40,377 nt of DNA from the NCBI GenBank assembly GCA_024244705.1, contig JAAEOK010000086.1, positions 1-40,377 of the forward strand. Direction: 5' to 3'. This DNA is from Alphaproteobacteria bacterium. GTDB taxonomy: Bacteria; Pseudomonadota; Alphaproteobacteria; JAAEOK01. Below the pieces are notes generated by a model that did not search any database, was not told the origin of the DNA, and was given only the letters and a program-made list of their open reading frames with translations. The stretch's first letter is position 1; the number at the start of each line of letters is the position of its first letter. A program made the translations under genes and the position numbers. This document shows, piece by piece, positions 8,307 through 17,794 of this stretch.

Positions 8307-9548
8307 ATGTACAGGAAAACTTATTTCACCAACAACCACTCTTGGAACTGGGCCGAAGCGGTCCCGTTCGCTACGGCCGTCGAAGTCGGAGATCAGGTGT
8401 TCATAAGCGGTCAACAGACACTGGATGAATCGGGATCGGTGATCGACAAAGGCGATATTGCCGGCCAGGCCCGGAACGTATTCGAAAATATGAAACGGAC
8501 CTTGGCGCTGTCAGGTTTGACCCTCAACGATCTCGTCCGGCTCAATACCTACTATGTCTTCGAAGGCGATGATGCCGATGCGACACGCTATTGGGAAGAC
8601 ATGACCCGAGTCCGCTTGGAGTATTTCCCGGATCCGGGACCCGCGGCGACGGCGGTCCGGGTCAAGGGCATGCCCTATGACGGACAGCTCATTCAGATCG
8701 AGGGCGTCGCCGTCAAGGGGAACTCGCGCAAGCAACGCCGGCGTATCATGCCGGAAGGAAGCTGGGACTGGAGTATTGCCGTCCCATTGTCGCAAGGTTG
8801 GCGGGTCGGCGATCGCATCTTCGTTGGCGGTCAGATCTCGGCCGATGGCGAGGGAAGGCCGGTGGCCGCGGGCGATATCGATGCCCAGACGCGAAACATT
8901 TACACCTTCATCGAGCGGGTCGTTCGCGATGCGGGAGGCGATCTCGACGACATCGTCCATGTCAAAATCTGCTTCAAGCATGACGGCACGGACTCCATGT
9001 CGCGCGATTACCTCGCCAACATTCTCGCCATTACCTCGGACACATTCGAGGAGCTGGGCCCGGTTGTAACTGCTTTTGGCGTCGACCTGCTCTATCCCGG
9101 ATTGGTACTCGAAATCGATGCGATGGCGATAGTCGATCCGGAACGAAGCCGGCTGACGCCCGCCGGCCTTGGCGGCCGGTACCAACCCGAGCTTTCCTCC
9201 GATGGCTGGCGTGCATCCGATGAGATCTATGTCGGCGGCCAGGTCCCGCTCGGGGCCGATGGTTCTTTGCTGGCGCCTGGGGACGTCGAAGAACAGGCGC
9301 GTATCGTATTCGAGCGGGTTCGCCGCGTGCTGGCCGAAGGCGGCGCGGAGCTCGACGATCTCGTGAAGCTGAATCTATTTCTCGTTGCAGAACAGGGAGA
9401 TAGTGACGTTGCCGGAAAATTTCACAAGGTCGCACGCGTATGGAGCGAGGTTGCGCCGAACGCTCATCCGGCGATGACACCCGTGCGTGTCTACGGTTTG
9501 CCCGGCGCCGGTACGCTGGTTCAGGCCGATGCTATTGCAGTAAAGTAA
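8307..9548 (+). CDS. Triple-domain Rid/YjgF/UK114 family protein
   Basis: 413 residues containing three Rid domains in tandem (about 1-125, 130-275 and 280-413). Each has the pattern VGDQVFISGQ / VGDRIFVGGQ / ASDEIYVGGQ near its start, and an end block like PAATAVRVKGMP, PVVTAFGVDLLYP and PAMTPVRVYGLP. Single Rid domains normally form trimers, so a three-in-one chain could form a covalent pseudo-trimer (inference). The position of the catalytic Arg of RidA (Arg105 in E. coli, in PARS) is Ala, Val and Met in the three domains, so enamine/imine deaminase activity is unlikely. Related Arg-less Rid proteins occur in degradation operons. Start ATG 8307 has GGAG 11 nt upstream. It sits between the reductase and the NodB-fold hydrolase genes. 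Confidence 0.85.
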   Translation: MYRKTYFTNNHSWNWAEAVPFATAVEVGDQVFISGQQTLDESGSVIDKGDIAGQARNVFENMKRTLALSGLTLNDLVRLNTYYVFEGDDADATRYWEDMTRVRLEYFPDPGPAATAVRVKGMPYDGQLIQIEGVAVKGNSRKQRRRIMPEGSWDWSIAVPLSQGWRVGDRIFVGGQISADGEGRPVAAGDIDAQTRNIYTFIERVVRDAGGDLDDIVHVKICFKHDGTDSMSRDYLANILAITSDTFEELGPVVTAFGVDLLYPGLVLEIDAMAIVDPERSRLTPAGLGGRYQPELSSDGWRASDEIYVGGQVPLGADGSLLAPGDVEEQARIVFERVRRVLAEGGAELDDLVKLNLFLVAEQGDSDVAGKFHKVARVWSEVAPNAHPAMTPVRVYGLPGAGTLVQADAIAVK

Positions 9549-9590
9549 ACCCCAAGGCGGGGATCGACCAACAAAGGGAGGATTTCGACA

Positions 9591-10493
9591 ATGATTAGCA
9601 ATCCCGTACCCTGGCCCGATGGGGCGCGATGCGCCTGTGCCATTACCTTCGATATCGACACGGACAGCATCCTCCATCTCGAACATGGCGACCGCGCGCC
9701 GACCATGTTGTCGACCATGTCCTGGCTGAAATACGACGAGGTCGCGATACCGCGTATCCTCGAGATGTATCGTCGATTCGAAATCAAGCAGACGTTTTTT
9801 TATCCGGCGTGGTGTATGGAGCGTTATCCGGCACTGGTCGATATGATCCTGAAGGATGGCCACGAGATCGCGGCACATGGTTATCTTCACGAAAATCCCA
9901 ATCAGCTCGAAGCCGAGGAGGAGCTTTACTGGTTCGAGCGCCAGATCGAGGTTATCCGCAAGATGACCGGCCAGAAGCCGCGCGGCTGGCGGGCGCCGCT
10001 GTATAATTTCTCGCAGTATTCGCTCGACTACATGATCGATCAGGGAATGATCTACGATGCGAGCCTGATGGGCGATGACGTCCCCTATGTCCTGCGGACC
10101 AAGGCCGGTCAATTGATCGAATTACCGAGCCATTGGGCGATGGACGACTGGCCGCACTTCACCCATTCGATCGACATGCATTACATGATGCCGATCAAGT
10201 CGCCCGACGAAGCGATGAATGTCTTCATGTCGGAATTCGAGGCCATGTACGAGTTCGGCGGGCTCTGGGTCACCGTATGGCATCCGTTCGTTTCCGGCCG
10301 GCTGGCGCGTTGCGCCAGGGTAGCCAAGATGATCGAAGAAATTCAAAATCGCGGCGGTGTGTGGTTCGCCACCTTGGAAGAGATCACGCGCCACGTCCAG
10401 AAATGCATCGACGATGGATCCTGGACGCCGCGCGTGGACAATCTGCCGTACTATGAGGGGCGCATCCCCGAATTGCCCGAGGCGGCCGAATAA
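9591..10493 (+). CDS. NodB/PuuE-family polysaccharide deacetylase-like hydrolase
   Basis: A 300-residue protein of the carbohydrate esterase 4 fold. Motif 1 is TFDIDTD (catalytic and metal Asp), motif 2 is HGYLHE (H-x3-H metal ligands) and motif 3 is RGWRAPLYN. There is no signal peptide, and the length and cytoplasmic nature resemble the PuuE allantoinase/cyclic-imide hydrolase branch, not cell-wall deacetylases. In this setting, next to Rid domains and creatinine genes, hydrolysis of a cyclic amide or imide such as a hydantoin is a reasonable inference, not a demonstrated function. Ribosome binding site GGGAGG lies before ATG 9591; the gap to the Rid gene is 42 nt, so the same operon is likely. 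It converges with ureD. Confidence 0.8.
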   Translation: MISNPVPWPDGARCACAITFDIDTDSILHLEHGDRAPTMLSTMSWLKYDEVAIPRILEMYRRFEIKQTFFYPAWCMERYPALVDMILKDGHEIAAHGYLHENPNQLEAEEELYWFERQIEVIRKMTGQKPRGWRAPLYNFSQYSLDYMIDQGMIYDASLMGDDVPYVLRTKAGQLIELPSHWAMDDWPHFTHSIDMHYMMPIKSPDEAMNVFMSEFEAMYEFGGLWVTVWHPFVSGRLARCARVAKMIEEIQNRGGVWFATLEEITRHVQKCIDDGSWTPRVDNLPYYEGRIPELPEAAE

Positions 10494-10511
10494 CCGGTAC
10501 GATATCGCCGC

Positions 10512-11405
10512 CTATTTTCGCCGCGGGGCGGGCGCGCATCCGGTCGCCACGATCCGGGCCGCCGCCCACGCGGCCCCCATTGCGGACCGCAAACTGGCAC
10601 CGTCGACAGCAAGCAGGCGGAGCCAGAGCCCGCAGGCGTTGGGCAGCTCCGACACGCCGCCATAAATTTCCGGCCGGCCTTCCAGCGCCGTACACAGGGC
10701 TTCTCTGAGGTCACCCGGATCTTTTCCGGGCCGCAACAGCAACAATGTCGCCTGAGCGGAGAATCCGCCGAGAGCGCCGATGTCGCGGCGATTCCAATCG
10801 TCGCCGGTGACACGAAATCGATCGGCCATCAGCGGAATTCCATCTTGATTCGAAACCACTACTGCGCTGTCAAGCCAGCCGAACGGGCGGTTGTGGCCGT
10901 CGGGGTCATGGGCGAGATAGGCCTCGCCCAGGATGACTTGAGCGCTTTCGTGCATCGAGAGCGCGACGCGGGACCGGAGCCGGGCCTCGGGGAACAAAAT
11001 TGTGGCGTCGGGCAGGTATTCGAAGACCGAACCGGCTTCGGCAATAAGGCGCACGTCTTGGCGTGCGTCGCCATCGCTGGTGCGGTGTACGATTGTCGAG
11101 GCCTGGGTCGTCAAGTGGCACTGCGAATCGGCCCGAGCGGCGACGGTGATTTCGAGCCGGTCGCCATCGAACAGGCCGCCAGCACTCGACTGGGTGTAGA
11201 GCGTCGCCATGCCGGGAAGCTCGGGATCGAGATAGTGGGCACGGCATACGTGGAATGGATAGCTGGCATATTGGCGGCCGACATAGGTCCGTCCCGCACC
11301 GTCGCCCTCGAACGCGATCTCTAGCTGGCCGGCCGGTTTGGCTCCGACCCCGGCCTCGGAGGGTGCGACCGGGTGGCGATTTTGATCAACGGTCAAACAA
11401 GACAT
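10512..11405 (-). CDS. ureD: Urease accessory protein UreD
   Basis: About 297 residues of the UreD/UreH family, the scaffold that binds apo-urease and, with UreF and UreG, delivers nickel. Recognised stretches include [37 protein letters not shown] and AHLTTQAS-like ([15 protein letters not shown]), [15 protein letters not shown] and [14 protein letters not shown]. Start is set at ATG 11405 (MSCLTVDQ), overlapping the end of ureG by 20 nt; an upstream in-frame ATG at 11453 lies deeper inside ureG and is less likely. It appears intact. The order C-G-D on one strand recalls the ABCFGD layout seen in some bacteria, with ureF missing. Confidence 0.85.
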   Translation of the reverse strand: MSCLTVDQNRHPVAPSEAGVGAKPAGQLEIAFEGDGAGRTYVGRQYASYPFHVCRAHYLDPELPGMATLYTQSSAGGLFDGDRLEITVAARADSQCHLTTQASTIVHRTSDGDARQDVRLIAEAGSVFEYLPDATILFPEARLRSRVALSMHESAQVILGEAYLAHDPDGHNRPFGWLDSAVVVSNQDGIPLMADRFRVTGDDWNRRDIGALGGFSAQATLLLLRPGKDPGDLREALCTALEGRPEIYGGVSELPNACGLWLRLLAVDGASLRSAMGAAWAAARIVATGCAPAPRRK

Positions 11406-12021
11406 TTTTGGATAGATGCTCAACAACCGAGTCGATTCCGTCACCGCTCGCACAATTAACCAGAAGAACCGGCTTTCCGCTCCTGACCTCCGATGCTTCG
11501 CTTGCCATGCGCTCGAGGTCGGCGCCGACGTGCGGCGCCAAGTCGGTCTTGTTTATGATCAAGAGGTCGGAACGCACGATTCCCGGGCCTCGTTTCCGGG
11601 GGATATCGTCGCCTCCGGCAGTATCGATCACGAACAACCAGTAATCGACGAGGTCGAGCGAAAACGTCGAGGCCAGGTTGTCGCCGCCGCTTTCGATCAG
11701 AATGACGGACACATTCGGGAATGATTCGGACAAGCGGTCGGCAGCCTGGATGTTGAGCGTCGGGTCCTCGCGGATGGCCGTATGAGGACATGCGCCGGTC
11801 TCGACCGCGAGTACGCGATCCGGTCGGATAAGGCCGCTTCGTTGAAGCCGGATCGCATCCTCCGCGGTAACAAGGTCGTTGGTTACAACCGCGAGTTCGA
11901 GGCCGCGCGCCTCGAGTGCCGGGATCAGGCGCTCGATCAATGCCGTTTTGCCTGACCCGACGGGTCCGCCGATCCCGATTCGAGCAGGTGCTGGCAGCGG
12001 TATCTTGTCGGGAACGATCAT
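11386..12021 (-). CDS. ureG: Urease accessory GTPase UreG
   Basis: A 211-residue SIMIBI-class GTPase of the HypB/UreG family that couples GTP hydrolysis to nickel delivery. It has the P-loop [19 protein letters not shown], the metal-binding CPH motif in [23 protein letters not shown] and the guanine-specific NKTD. All key residues are present. The start is ATG 12021, which overlaps the ureC stop codon (ATGA); the in-frame upstream ATG at 12069 would lie inside ureC and adds no homologous sequence. The direct coupling of ureC to ureG leaves no room for ureE or ureF. Confidence 0.9.
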   Translation of the reverse strand: MIVPDKIPLPAPARIGIGGPVGSGKTALIERLIPALEARGLELAVVTNDLVTAEDAIRLQRSGLIRPDRVLAVETGACPHTAIREDPTLNIQAADRLSESFPNVSVILIESGGDNLASTFSLDLVDYWLFVIDTAGGDDIPRKRGPGIVRSDLLIINKTDLAPHVGADLERMASEASEVRSGKPVLLVNCASGDGIDSVVEHLSKNVLFDR

Positions 12022-13064
12022 CGCAGCATGTACCGCTGGGCGAGTGGCAATTCCTGGGCCGGCTCGCAAGTCGCGATCTCGCCATCGACATAGACGTCGA
12101 AGGTCTGCGGATCGACCCGGATCTCGGGGCAGGCGCTGTTATGGAGCATATGCTGCTTACTCAGCTTCCGCGTGCCTTGGGTCGGCAATACCGTCTTGCG
12201 TAGACCGAGGCGATCACCGATGCCCGCTTCGATTGCCGCCGGGTTGACGAACGACGCGCTCAATGCCTGCTTGGCCTCGCCGAACGCACCCCATTGCGGT
12301 CGCATCAGCAACGGCTCACAGGTCATCAGCGAAGCCGCACTGTCGCCCATCGCTCCCCATACGATGAAGCCGCCCTTGACGACCAGCTCGGGCTTGATAC
12401 CGAAGAAACCTGGGCGCCACAGCACGACATCCGCCAATTTACCATCCTCGAGCGAGCCGATGTAATCGGCGATTCCGAACGTGCGCGCGGCGTTGATCGT
12501 ATATTTGGCGATGTAACGTTTGATGCGTTCGTTGTCGCCCCGCGCGGTCCCTTCCTCGTCGAGACGGCCGCGCTGCTCCTTCATCTTCGATGCGAGTTGC
12601 CAGGTGCGACAGATCACTTCGTTGATACGTCCCATGCCCTGGCTGTCCGATCCGAGCATGGCGATGGCACCGAGATCGTGGAGAACGTCTTCCGCCGCAA
12701 TCGTTTGCGCGCGTATCCGGCTTTCGGCGAAGGCAACGTCCTCGGGGATCGACGGATTCAAGTGGTGGCACACCATCGTCATATCGAGGTGCTCGTCGAA
12801 GGTGTTCACCGTGTAGGGATTGGTTGGATTGGTCGACGAGGGCAGGCAGTTTGTCTCACCGGCGACACGAATGATATCAGGCGCATGACCGCCGCCGGCG
12901 CCCTCAGTATGGTACATGTGGATGGTGCGGCCGTTGATGGCGGCCAGCGTGTCCTCGAGAAATCCGCTCTCATTCAATGTGTCAGTATGGAGCTGGACCT
13001 GGAAGTCGAGCTCGTCGGCGACGGCGAGACAGGTATCGATGACGGCGGGCATCGCCCCCCAATC
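12018..13064 (-). pseudogene. ureC: Truncated urease alpha subunit UreC (C-terminal two thirds)
   Basis: From about 13064 to the stop at 12018 the frame matches UreC from just after the carbamylated-lysine motif to the very end. It shows [33 protein letters not shown], the flap VCHHLNPS, the Asp ligand in LGSDSQ and the ending [10 protein letters not shown]. The first 200 or so residues are absent, with the HxH nickel ligands. The conserved GLK(L/I)HEDWG is replaced by TYNIRKDWG, so the carbamylated Lys and its neighbour His are gone. The frame stays open to 13181, but that extension is not UreC-like. ureA and ureB are not upstream; the creatinase gene follows instead. The product cannot be an active urease. 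The breakpoint lies near 13064. Confidence 0.85.
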
Positions 13065-13251
13065 CTTTCGAATATTATACGTGATCCGCAATAGCTTCAA
13101 TAGACCATTCAGCGATAAGCGCGAGACTGCGTCGCAAATCTTGCGGTCATCCGAATTGGTGACTTTTCGGGACGGACACACGCCAGCGGCAACGTTTGCC
13201 GCGGTGGTGGACTGCTCGCTTTCCGCCCTCGCAGTATTCAGTGAGGGGTAG

Positions 13252-14418
13252 CTAGATTTGGATCACGCCACGCTTGAAAGCCGTCAGCACTTCCGCGCCA
13301 TCGCCGGTCACGAGAAGCATGTCGGCATGGCGGAATCCGCCGGCGCCGACGACGGATATCATCGGCTCAATCGAAATCACCATGTCTTCCTCAAGCACGG
13401 TGTCGTTATATGGCCGCAGTTCGCCGATCTCGTCGCGACCGTACCATTGCCCCATGATTCCAAAGGAATGACCTGTGCCGAAGGTACGGTCACCGAGATA
13501 GCCCGCCTTCTCGAAAATCGGGTTTACGTGATCGTCGATCTCATTGCACCGGACACCGGGTCTGACGGCGGCGATTCCTGCTTCATGAGCCTCCGAACAC
13601 ACTTCGAACGGCTTCCTCACGTGGTCGGGCATTGTGCCGAAGAATAGGCTGCGCTCGAGCAGGTGGTAGTAGCCCGCGACCATAGGGAAGACGTTGAGAC
13701 TGACGATCTCATCGGCGGCCAGCTTTCGTGTCGTGTTCGGATTGTGCGCGACATAGGTGTGCTCGGTGCCAAACTGGCACCATGCGAATGTTCCATCTTG
13801 CTCGGCCTCGGGAAAGCGATCGGCGATTTCCCGCTCCATGACGGTGACCGCGGTACGGGCGACATCTATCTCGGAAACTCCCTCGGCGATGGCGGTCTCG
13901 AAAGCTTCCGCGCCGCGCGTGGCGATCTCCGCACCCTGCCGGATATGGACGATTTCCTCTTTCGATTTGACGATCTGCTTGCGCATGATCGGGCGGCTGA
14001 CGTCGACGAACTCGGACCCGACCATGACAGTCGCCAGCCCCTTGTACAGGCTGAATGGAATATAATATTCCTCGATACCGATCCTGCCGCGCTCAATTCC
14101 TCGATCCTTCAAAGTGTCGCCGATGTGCTTCAAGGCGCCGTCGAGCGGGCTTCGGGCATCCCAATAGATGCGGACGTCCTCGAACCACGACAGTTTTTTT
14201 GGACGGTCGAATTCAATTCGCGGTGCAATGACCGCCGGGTCGCCGCGCCGCGGAATGACGGCGAAGTGCCCGCGACCGAACGGCGTCATCCAGAAATTGC
14301 TGTAGTAGAGGACGTTATGAAAGGATGACGCGACGACGGCATCGAGGCCCATGAAATCCATCAGGTCTCGAATGTCGTCGAGCCGGCGGGTCATTTCCCG
14401 GTCGGAAAATCGGTGCAT
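13252..14418 (-). CDS. Creatinase-like amidinohydrolase (M24 fold)
   Basis: 388 residues of the pita-bread (M24) fold. It matches creatinase (creatine + water to sarcosine + urea) and not metal-dependent aminopeptidases. The catalytic His lies in VAHNPNTTR (His225, equivalent to His232 of the Pseudomonas enzyme). The segment [18 protein letters not shown] has Asn where peptidases have a metal Asp, and [18 protein letters not shown] and [19 protein letters not shown] follow creatinase closely. It is probably a cytoplasmic homodimer. It lies 113 nt downstream of the LysR gene on the same strand and next to the urease genes, which would use its urea. A proline dipeptidase-like activity is the alternative, but the neighbouring creatininases make creatinase much more likely. 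Confidence 0.85.
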   Translation of the reverse strand: MHRFSDREMTRRLDDIRDLMDFMGLDAVVASSFHNVLYYSNFWMTPFGRGHFAVIPRRGDPAVIAPRIEFDRPKKLSWFEDVRIYWDARSPLDGALKHIGDTLKDRGIERGRIGIEEYYIPFSLYKGLATVMVGSEFVDVSRPIMRKQIVKSKEEIVHIRQGAEIATRGAEAFETAIAEGVSEIDVARTAVTVMEREIADRFPEAEQDGTFAWCQFGTEHTYVAHNPNTTRKLAADEIVSLNVFPMVAGYYHLLERSLFFGTMPDHVRKPFEVCSEAHEAGIAAVRPGVRCNEIDDHVNPIFEKAGYLGDRTFGTGHSFGIMGQWYGRDEIGELRPYNDTVLEEDMVISIEPMISVVGAGGFRHADMLLVTGDGAEVLTAFKRGVIQI

Positions 14419-14531
14419 CGTGCGCGCCCTCTGTGTGGCAATCGGTCAGATACGGCAACACAAGTTTGTCGAGCTATGCAATTGTTTATTCACGCGACGG
14501 GGCGGTCTCTTCGCCGCCCGCGGTTCACACC

Positions 14532-15452
14532 CTAGAGTTCTTCGTCGAGCGCGAGTTCACTCGCTGCGGCCCAAAAATCGTCGAGGAAGGTATTCATCAC
14601 CAGCGTGCGCGAGAATCCCTTTCGGGTCGCCAGAAAGTAAGGCGCGCTCCAATTCATGACTTGCGGTAGCAAGGATCTTAGATCGCCGGATCCAACCCAT
14701 ATGTCGCCGTAGTGCTTGGGCAGGAAGCCGATATAGGCCCCGGTTCGGATGAGCGAGGCCTTGGCGGCAACATCGGTAACCAGCGCGGAGGCGCTTTCGG
14801 CCATCACCCGCGCGAGTTCCGTTTGCATCCACATGCTGCGGGAGACGACCCGGTATTGGGTCAGATCCTGCACATTGATCTCACCCTGTTGGCGTTGAAA
14901 AAGTGGGTGCAGACGGCCGCAGTAGAGTTCTTGACGTTCGGAATAGATGTATTCGTAGTTGAGGCCGTTGATCTTGCGCGGAAAGCAGCCGATCACGAGG
15001 TGGAGTTGGCCGTCGAGCAGGAGCTTCTCCATGGCCTGGAGTTCTTCGACTTGAACCTGGATCTGGGTATCGTTTTCGCGCGCATTGAAGCGGCGAATGG
15101 CTTCATGAATTGGCGAGCGGCCGTTGCTGATAACCGAGTCGAGAAGGCCGAGATTGAGCGAACCCGTCAATTGCCCCCGAATGCTCGCCATGTCACCGCT
15201 GAAATCGTTCACCGCCGTGAACAGTCTTTTTGCCGCTTCGTAGACGAACTCGCCCTTGTCGGTGAGTTGGAAACCGACCCGCCCCCGTTGACACAGTTTG
15301 GTGCCCAATCGTCGCTCCAGTGTCGCCATATGATTGCTGATGGTCGAGGTGCCGATGTTGAGCTCAGTCTGCGCGGCGGCGAAACCACTATTATCGACCA
15401 CCGTCTTGAAGACCTTCAGGAGGCGTAGGTCGCTGTCGGAAAAATGGAACAT
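14532..15452 (-). CDS. LysR-type transcriptional regulator
   Basis: 306 residues. The N-terminal winged helix-turn-helix covers about residues 5-65 (LRLLKVFKTVVDNSGFAAAQ, then STISNHMATLERRLGTKLCQR), followed by a LysR substrate-binding domain. Start ATG 15452 was chosen because it gives the family's usual length and N-terminus (MFHFSDSDLRLL); the frame is open to 15872, but that part is the shadow of the divergent transporter gene and its promoter. It is divergent from the ABC importer/creatininase operon and upstream of creatinase, so it is the likely regulator of both, with a creatinine-pathway compound as inducer (inference). Confidence 0.9.
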   Translation of the reverse strand: MFHFSDSDLRLLKVFKTVVDNSGFAAAQTELNIGTSTISNHMATLERRLGTKLCQRGRVGFQLTDKGEFVYEAAKRLFTAVNDFSGDMASIRGQLTGSLNLGLLDSVISNGRSPIHEAIRRFNARENDTQIQVQVEELQAMEKLLLDGQLHLVIGCFPRKINGLNYEYIYSERQELYCGRLHPLFQRQQGEINVQDLTQYRVVSRSMWMQTELARVMAESASALVTDVAAKASLIRTGAYIGFLPKHYGDIWVGSGDLRSLLPQVMNWSAPYFLATRKGFSRTLVMNTFLDDFWAAASELALDEEL

Positions 15453-15713
15453 GTTGGTCCCCGAGGATCGAAGCAAGTACTGATTAGTATGATAACAGCG
15501 AACTATAAGGTTTCTTCGCTGAAATGACATATCCGCAGGGCGTTGATGGCCGTTCGTACCATTGAATGCGAGCACCAACCCGCGAGCGTTAACTTTGTTG
15601 AACTTCAATGTTATCTTCAATATGTCGACATTTTTAATGCTTCGGCACTGTGAAATGATGTCGATGCAGAATGAATCCGGGCCGAGAGGCTCGCAAAACA
15701 CAGGGAGGAAGGC
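15453..15713. promoter_or_regulatory. Divergent promoter region, LysR / ABC importer operon
   Basis: This 261-bp region separates the LysR gene from the ten-gene plus-strand operon. A LysR-type T-N11-A dyad, TTTCTTCGCTGAAA, lies at 15511-15524. A weak sigma70-like pair, TTGAAC at 15598 and TATGTC at 15621 with a 17-bp spacer, could drive the operon. The region is more AT-rich than its surroundings. The strong ribosome binding site GGGAGGAA precedes 15714. The specific sites are by eye and tentative. Confidence 0.4.
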
Positions 15714-16853
15714 ATGCAGCGGAATCCGTTTGGTCGTGGAAGAGCGACTCGCCGTCAGTTCGTGACCGGTACGACGGCTCTGGCCGGCTCCGTCGCCATC
15801 GGCGCCACATTTCCAAAATTGGCTCGGTCTCAATCCGAAAAGGTGGTGAGCTTGTTGAGCTGGCCCGGACATGGCGCCCAGGATGTGATTGGCCCCTTCG
15901 AGGCGGCGACCGGCATCAAGGTGCAGTCGAAGGAGTATACCGGCGGGGAGGAAATGATCGCGTTACTGCAATCCTCGCCTCCAGGCACGTTCGATGTCGT
16001 TTTGTCCGACGCCGAATATATCTATCAGCTGCAGCAAGCCGGCCTGATCGACGAGATGAACCCGGGCGATTACCCTATCGACGATTTCTGGCCGGAGTTT
16101 CAGAAATTTCCCTATCACTGGGTGGACGACAAGCTCTACTCGGTCATGGTCGACTACGGCTTCTTGGGCATGGTCTACAACACCGAGAAGCTGACTCGCG
16201 AGGAAGTCGATAGCTACTCGGTTCTGTGGGAGGAAAAAGTCAAAGGCAAGGTCGGTATGTACGATTGGTACCTGCCGAATATGATGTGCCTGAGCCTGTA
16301 CGACGGCAACCATCCGCCCAACGACGTCTCGCCGGCGCAGTTCGAAAAACTCAAGAAAACGTTGTTCTCGTTATCCGGCCAGATGTCCGGTATCGGCCCC
16401 TGGTCATCGGTGTTCTCGCAGCTGACCAATGAGGAATCATGGGTCATGCCTGGGGTTGGCGCGTGGGCGGCGCTGTTGCTCGAGAACGATGGCGTGCCGA
16501 TCAAAGCGATGGTGCCCAAGGAAGGCGGCCTGCAGTGGACGGAGTCGTTGTCCATCGCGTCATCCTCGGAAAACAAGGATCTCGGTGTCCAGCTCATCCA
16601 GTACCTGACGTCGCCCGAAGGCCAGGTATTGGAGGCGACCAAGTCGGCCTATTGGGCCTCGATCCCCAACAAGATGGGCTGGAAGAAGCTCAACGAGGAT
16701 ATGCCCGAGGCCGCCGTGCGGCTCGAGCATGAGCTCGACAAACGTAACGTCATGGATGAGTTCGCCGAAGGCAAGATCAGTATCCGAGGCGTGCCGGCGC
16801 AGCAATCGATCGAGGATTGGAACGAGGCCTGGACTGAGTTCAAGAACATGTAG
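15714..16853 (+). CDS. ABC importer substrate-binding protein, Pot/spermidine-putrescine type, Tat-exported
   Basis: 379 residues. The N-terminus has a twin-arginine signal (ATRRQFVTGTTALAG, cleavage probably after the ARSQ region), so it is exported folded to the periplasm. The mature part resembles PotD/PotF-family binding proteins: VVSLLSWPGHGAQD, FDVVLSDAEYIYQL, a central GFLGMVYNTEKL and a C-terminal NEAWTEFK. It is the first gene of an operon with two permeases, an ATPase and then creatininase overlapping the ATPase gene. The ligand is therefore more likely creatinine, creatine or a related guanidino compound than a polyamine; this is inferred from position only. Confidence 0.85.
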   Translation: MQRNPFGRGRATRRQFVTGTTALAGSVAIGATFPKLARSQSEKVVSLLSWPGHGAQDVIGPFEAATGIKVQSKEYTGGEEMIALLQSSPPGTFDVVLSDAEYIYQLQQAGLIDEMNPGDYPIDDFWPEFQKFPYHWVDDKLYSVMVDYGFLGMVYNTEKLTREEVDSYSVLWEEKVKGKVGMYDWYLPNMMCLSLYDGNHPPNDVSPAQFEKLKKTLFSLSGQMSGIGPWSSVFSQLTNEESWVMPGVGAWAALLLENDGVPIKAMVPKEGGLQWTESLSIASSSENKDLGVQLIQYLTSPEGQVLEATKSAYWASIPNKMGWKKLNEDMPEAAVRLEHELDKRNVMDEFAEGKISIRGVPAQQSIEDWNEAWTEFKNM

Positions 16854-16882
16854 CGTCCGGTTGGCTCCGATATCGGGCGGCG

Positions 16883-17794
16883 ATGGCTAGAACGCTCGGC
16901 GACGAGGCACCGACGAATTTGTTGGCGACGGCGGCTCCGACCAAGCCCCGCTGGGTCAATGGGTTTGCGTTGGCTCATGTTCTGCCGCTATTGGTGTGGC
17001 AGATCGCGTTCTTCGTCGCCGCCCTGGGCTTTCTCGTTGTGATGAGTTTCTGGGTGGTCACCAATTTTCGACTGACCCCCGATTTCACCTTTGCCAACTG
17101 GATCAAGATGTACTCGACCGGGTACTTCCAGGACACTTATGTCCGGACTTTCTTGATCGCGTCGCTGGCGTCGGCGGTGACTAGCTTGATCGCCTTTCCT
17201 TGCGCCTATGGGCTGGCGTTCAAGCTGCCGCCGGGCTTACGACGGCTGGCTGTCTTCAGCCTTATCACGCCCTATTTCACGAGCTATCTGGTGCGCGCCT
17301 ATTCGTGGAAGATCGTGCTCACGGAGACCGGCGTGCTCAATACGGCGCTGGGTTGGATCGGGCTCGGTCCATTCACGATGACCAACAACCTGTTCACCAC
17401 CATGGTCGGTTATCTGACCCTTTGCCTGCCGATCGTGATCCTGCTGCAATTTTTCAGTTTGGCGAATGTGGACCGCAGCTTGATCGAGGCCGCGCATAAC
17501 CTTCGCTGCGGTCGGTTCAAGACCGTGTTTCTGGTCATTATCCCAGCGGCCAAGGTCGGTATCATTCTGGCCGCGACCTTTACCTTCATATTGTCCTTCG
17601 GCGACTTCATAAGCCCCAGTTTCCTCGGCGGCAACAAGCCGCCGACGCTGAGCATTCTCATGGTCGACACCGTCCGGTCGGGTTCGCACTGGCCGCGCGC
17701 GTCGGTGGTCGCGTTGACCATGGTTGGCACTTTGATGGCGGTCGCATTCACCGCTCTGGCGTTCGCCTACGGCGCCGGAAAGCGCAAGACATGA
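16883..17794 (+). CDS. ABC transporter permease, PotB-type
   Basis: 303-residue inner-membrane permease with about six hydrophobic helices after a short cytoplasmic N-terminus (first helix around LPLLVWQIAFFVAALGF). The ATPase-docking EAA-type loop reads LIEAAHNLRCGRFKTVFLV. The start ATG 16883 lacks a strong ribosome binding site. Its end overlaps the next permease by 4 nt (ATGA). Together they form the heterodimeric channel of the importer. Confidence 0.9.
   Translation: MARTLGDEAPTNLLATAAPTKPRWVNGFALAHVLPLLVWQIAFFVAALGFLVVMSFWVVTNFRLTPDFTFANWIKMYSTGYFQDTYVRTFLIASLASAVTSLIAFPCAYGLAFKLPPGLRRLAVFSLITPYFTSYLVRAYSWKIVLTETGVLNTALGWIGLGPFTMTNNLFTTMVGYLTLCLPIVILLQFFSLANVDRSLIEAAHNLRCGRFKTVFLVIIPAAKVGIILAATFTFILSFGDFISPSFLGGNKPPTLSILMVDTVRSGSHWPRASVVALTMVGTLMAVAFTALAFAYGAGKRKT

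Noticed and set aside
12018-13181. Urease alpha subunit as a functional alternative amidohydrolase
   Set aside because: The missing first third holds two metal ligands and the barrel start, so no active amidohydrolase fold is expected.
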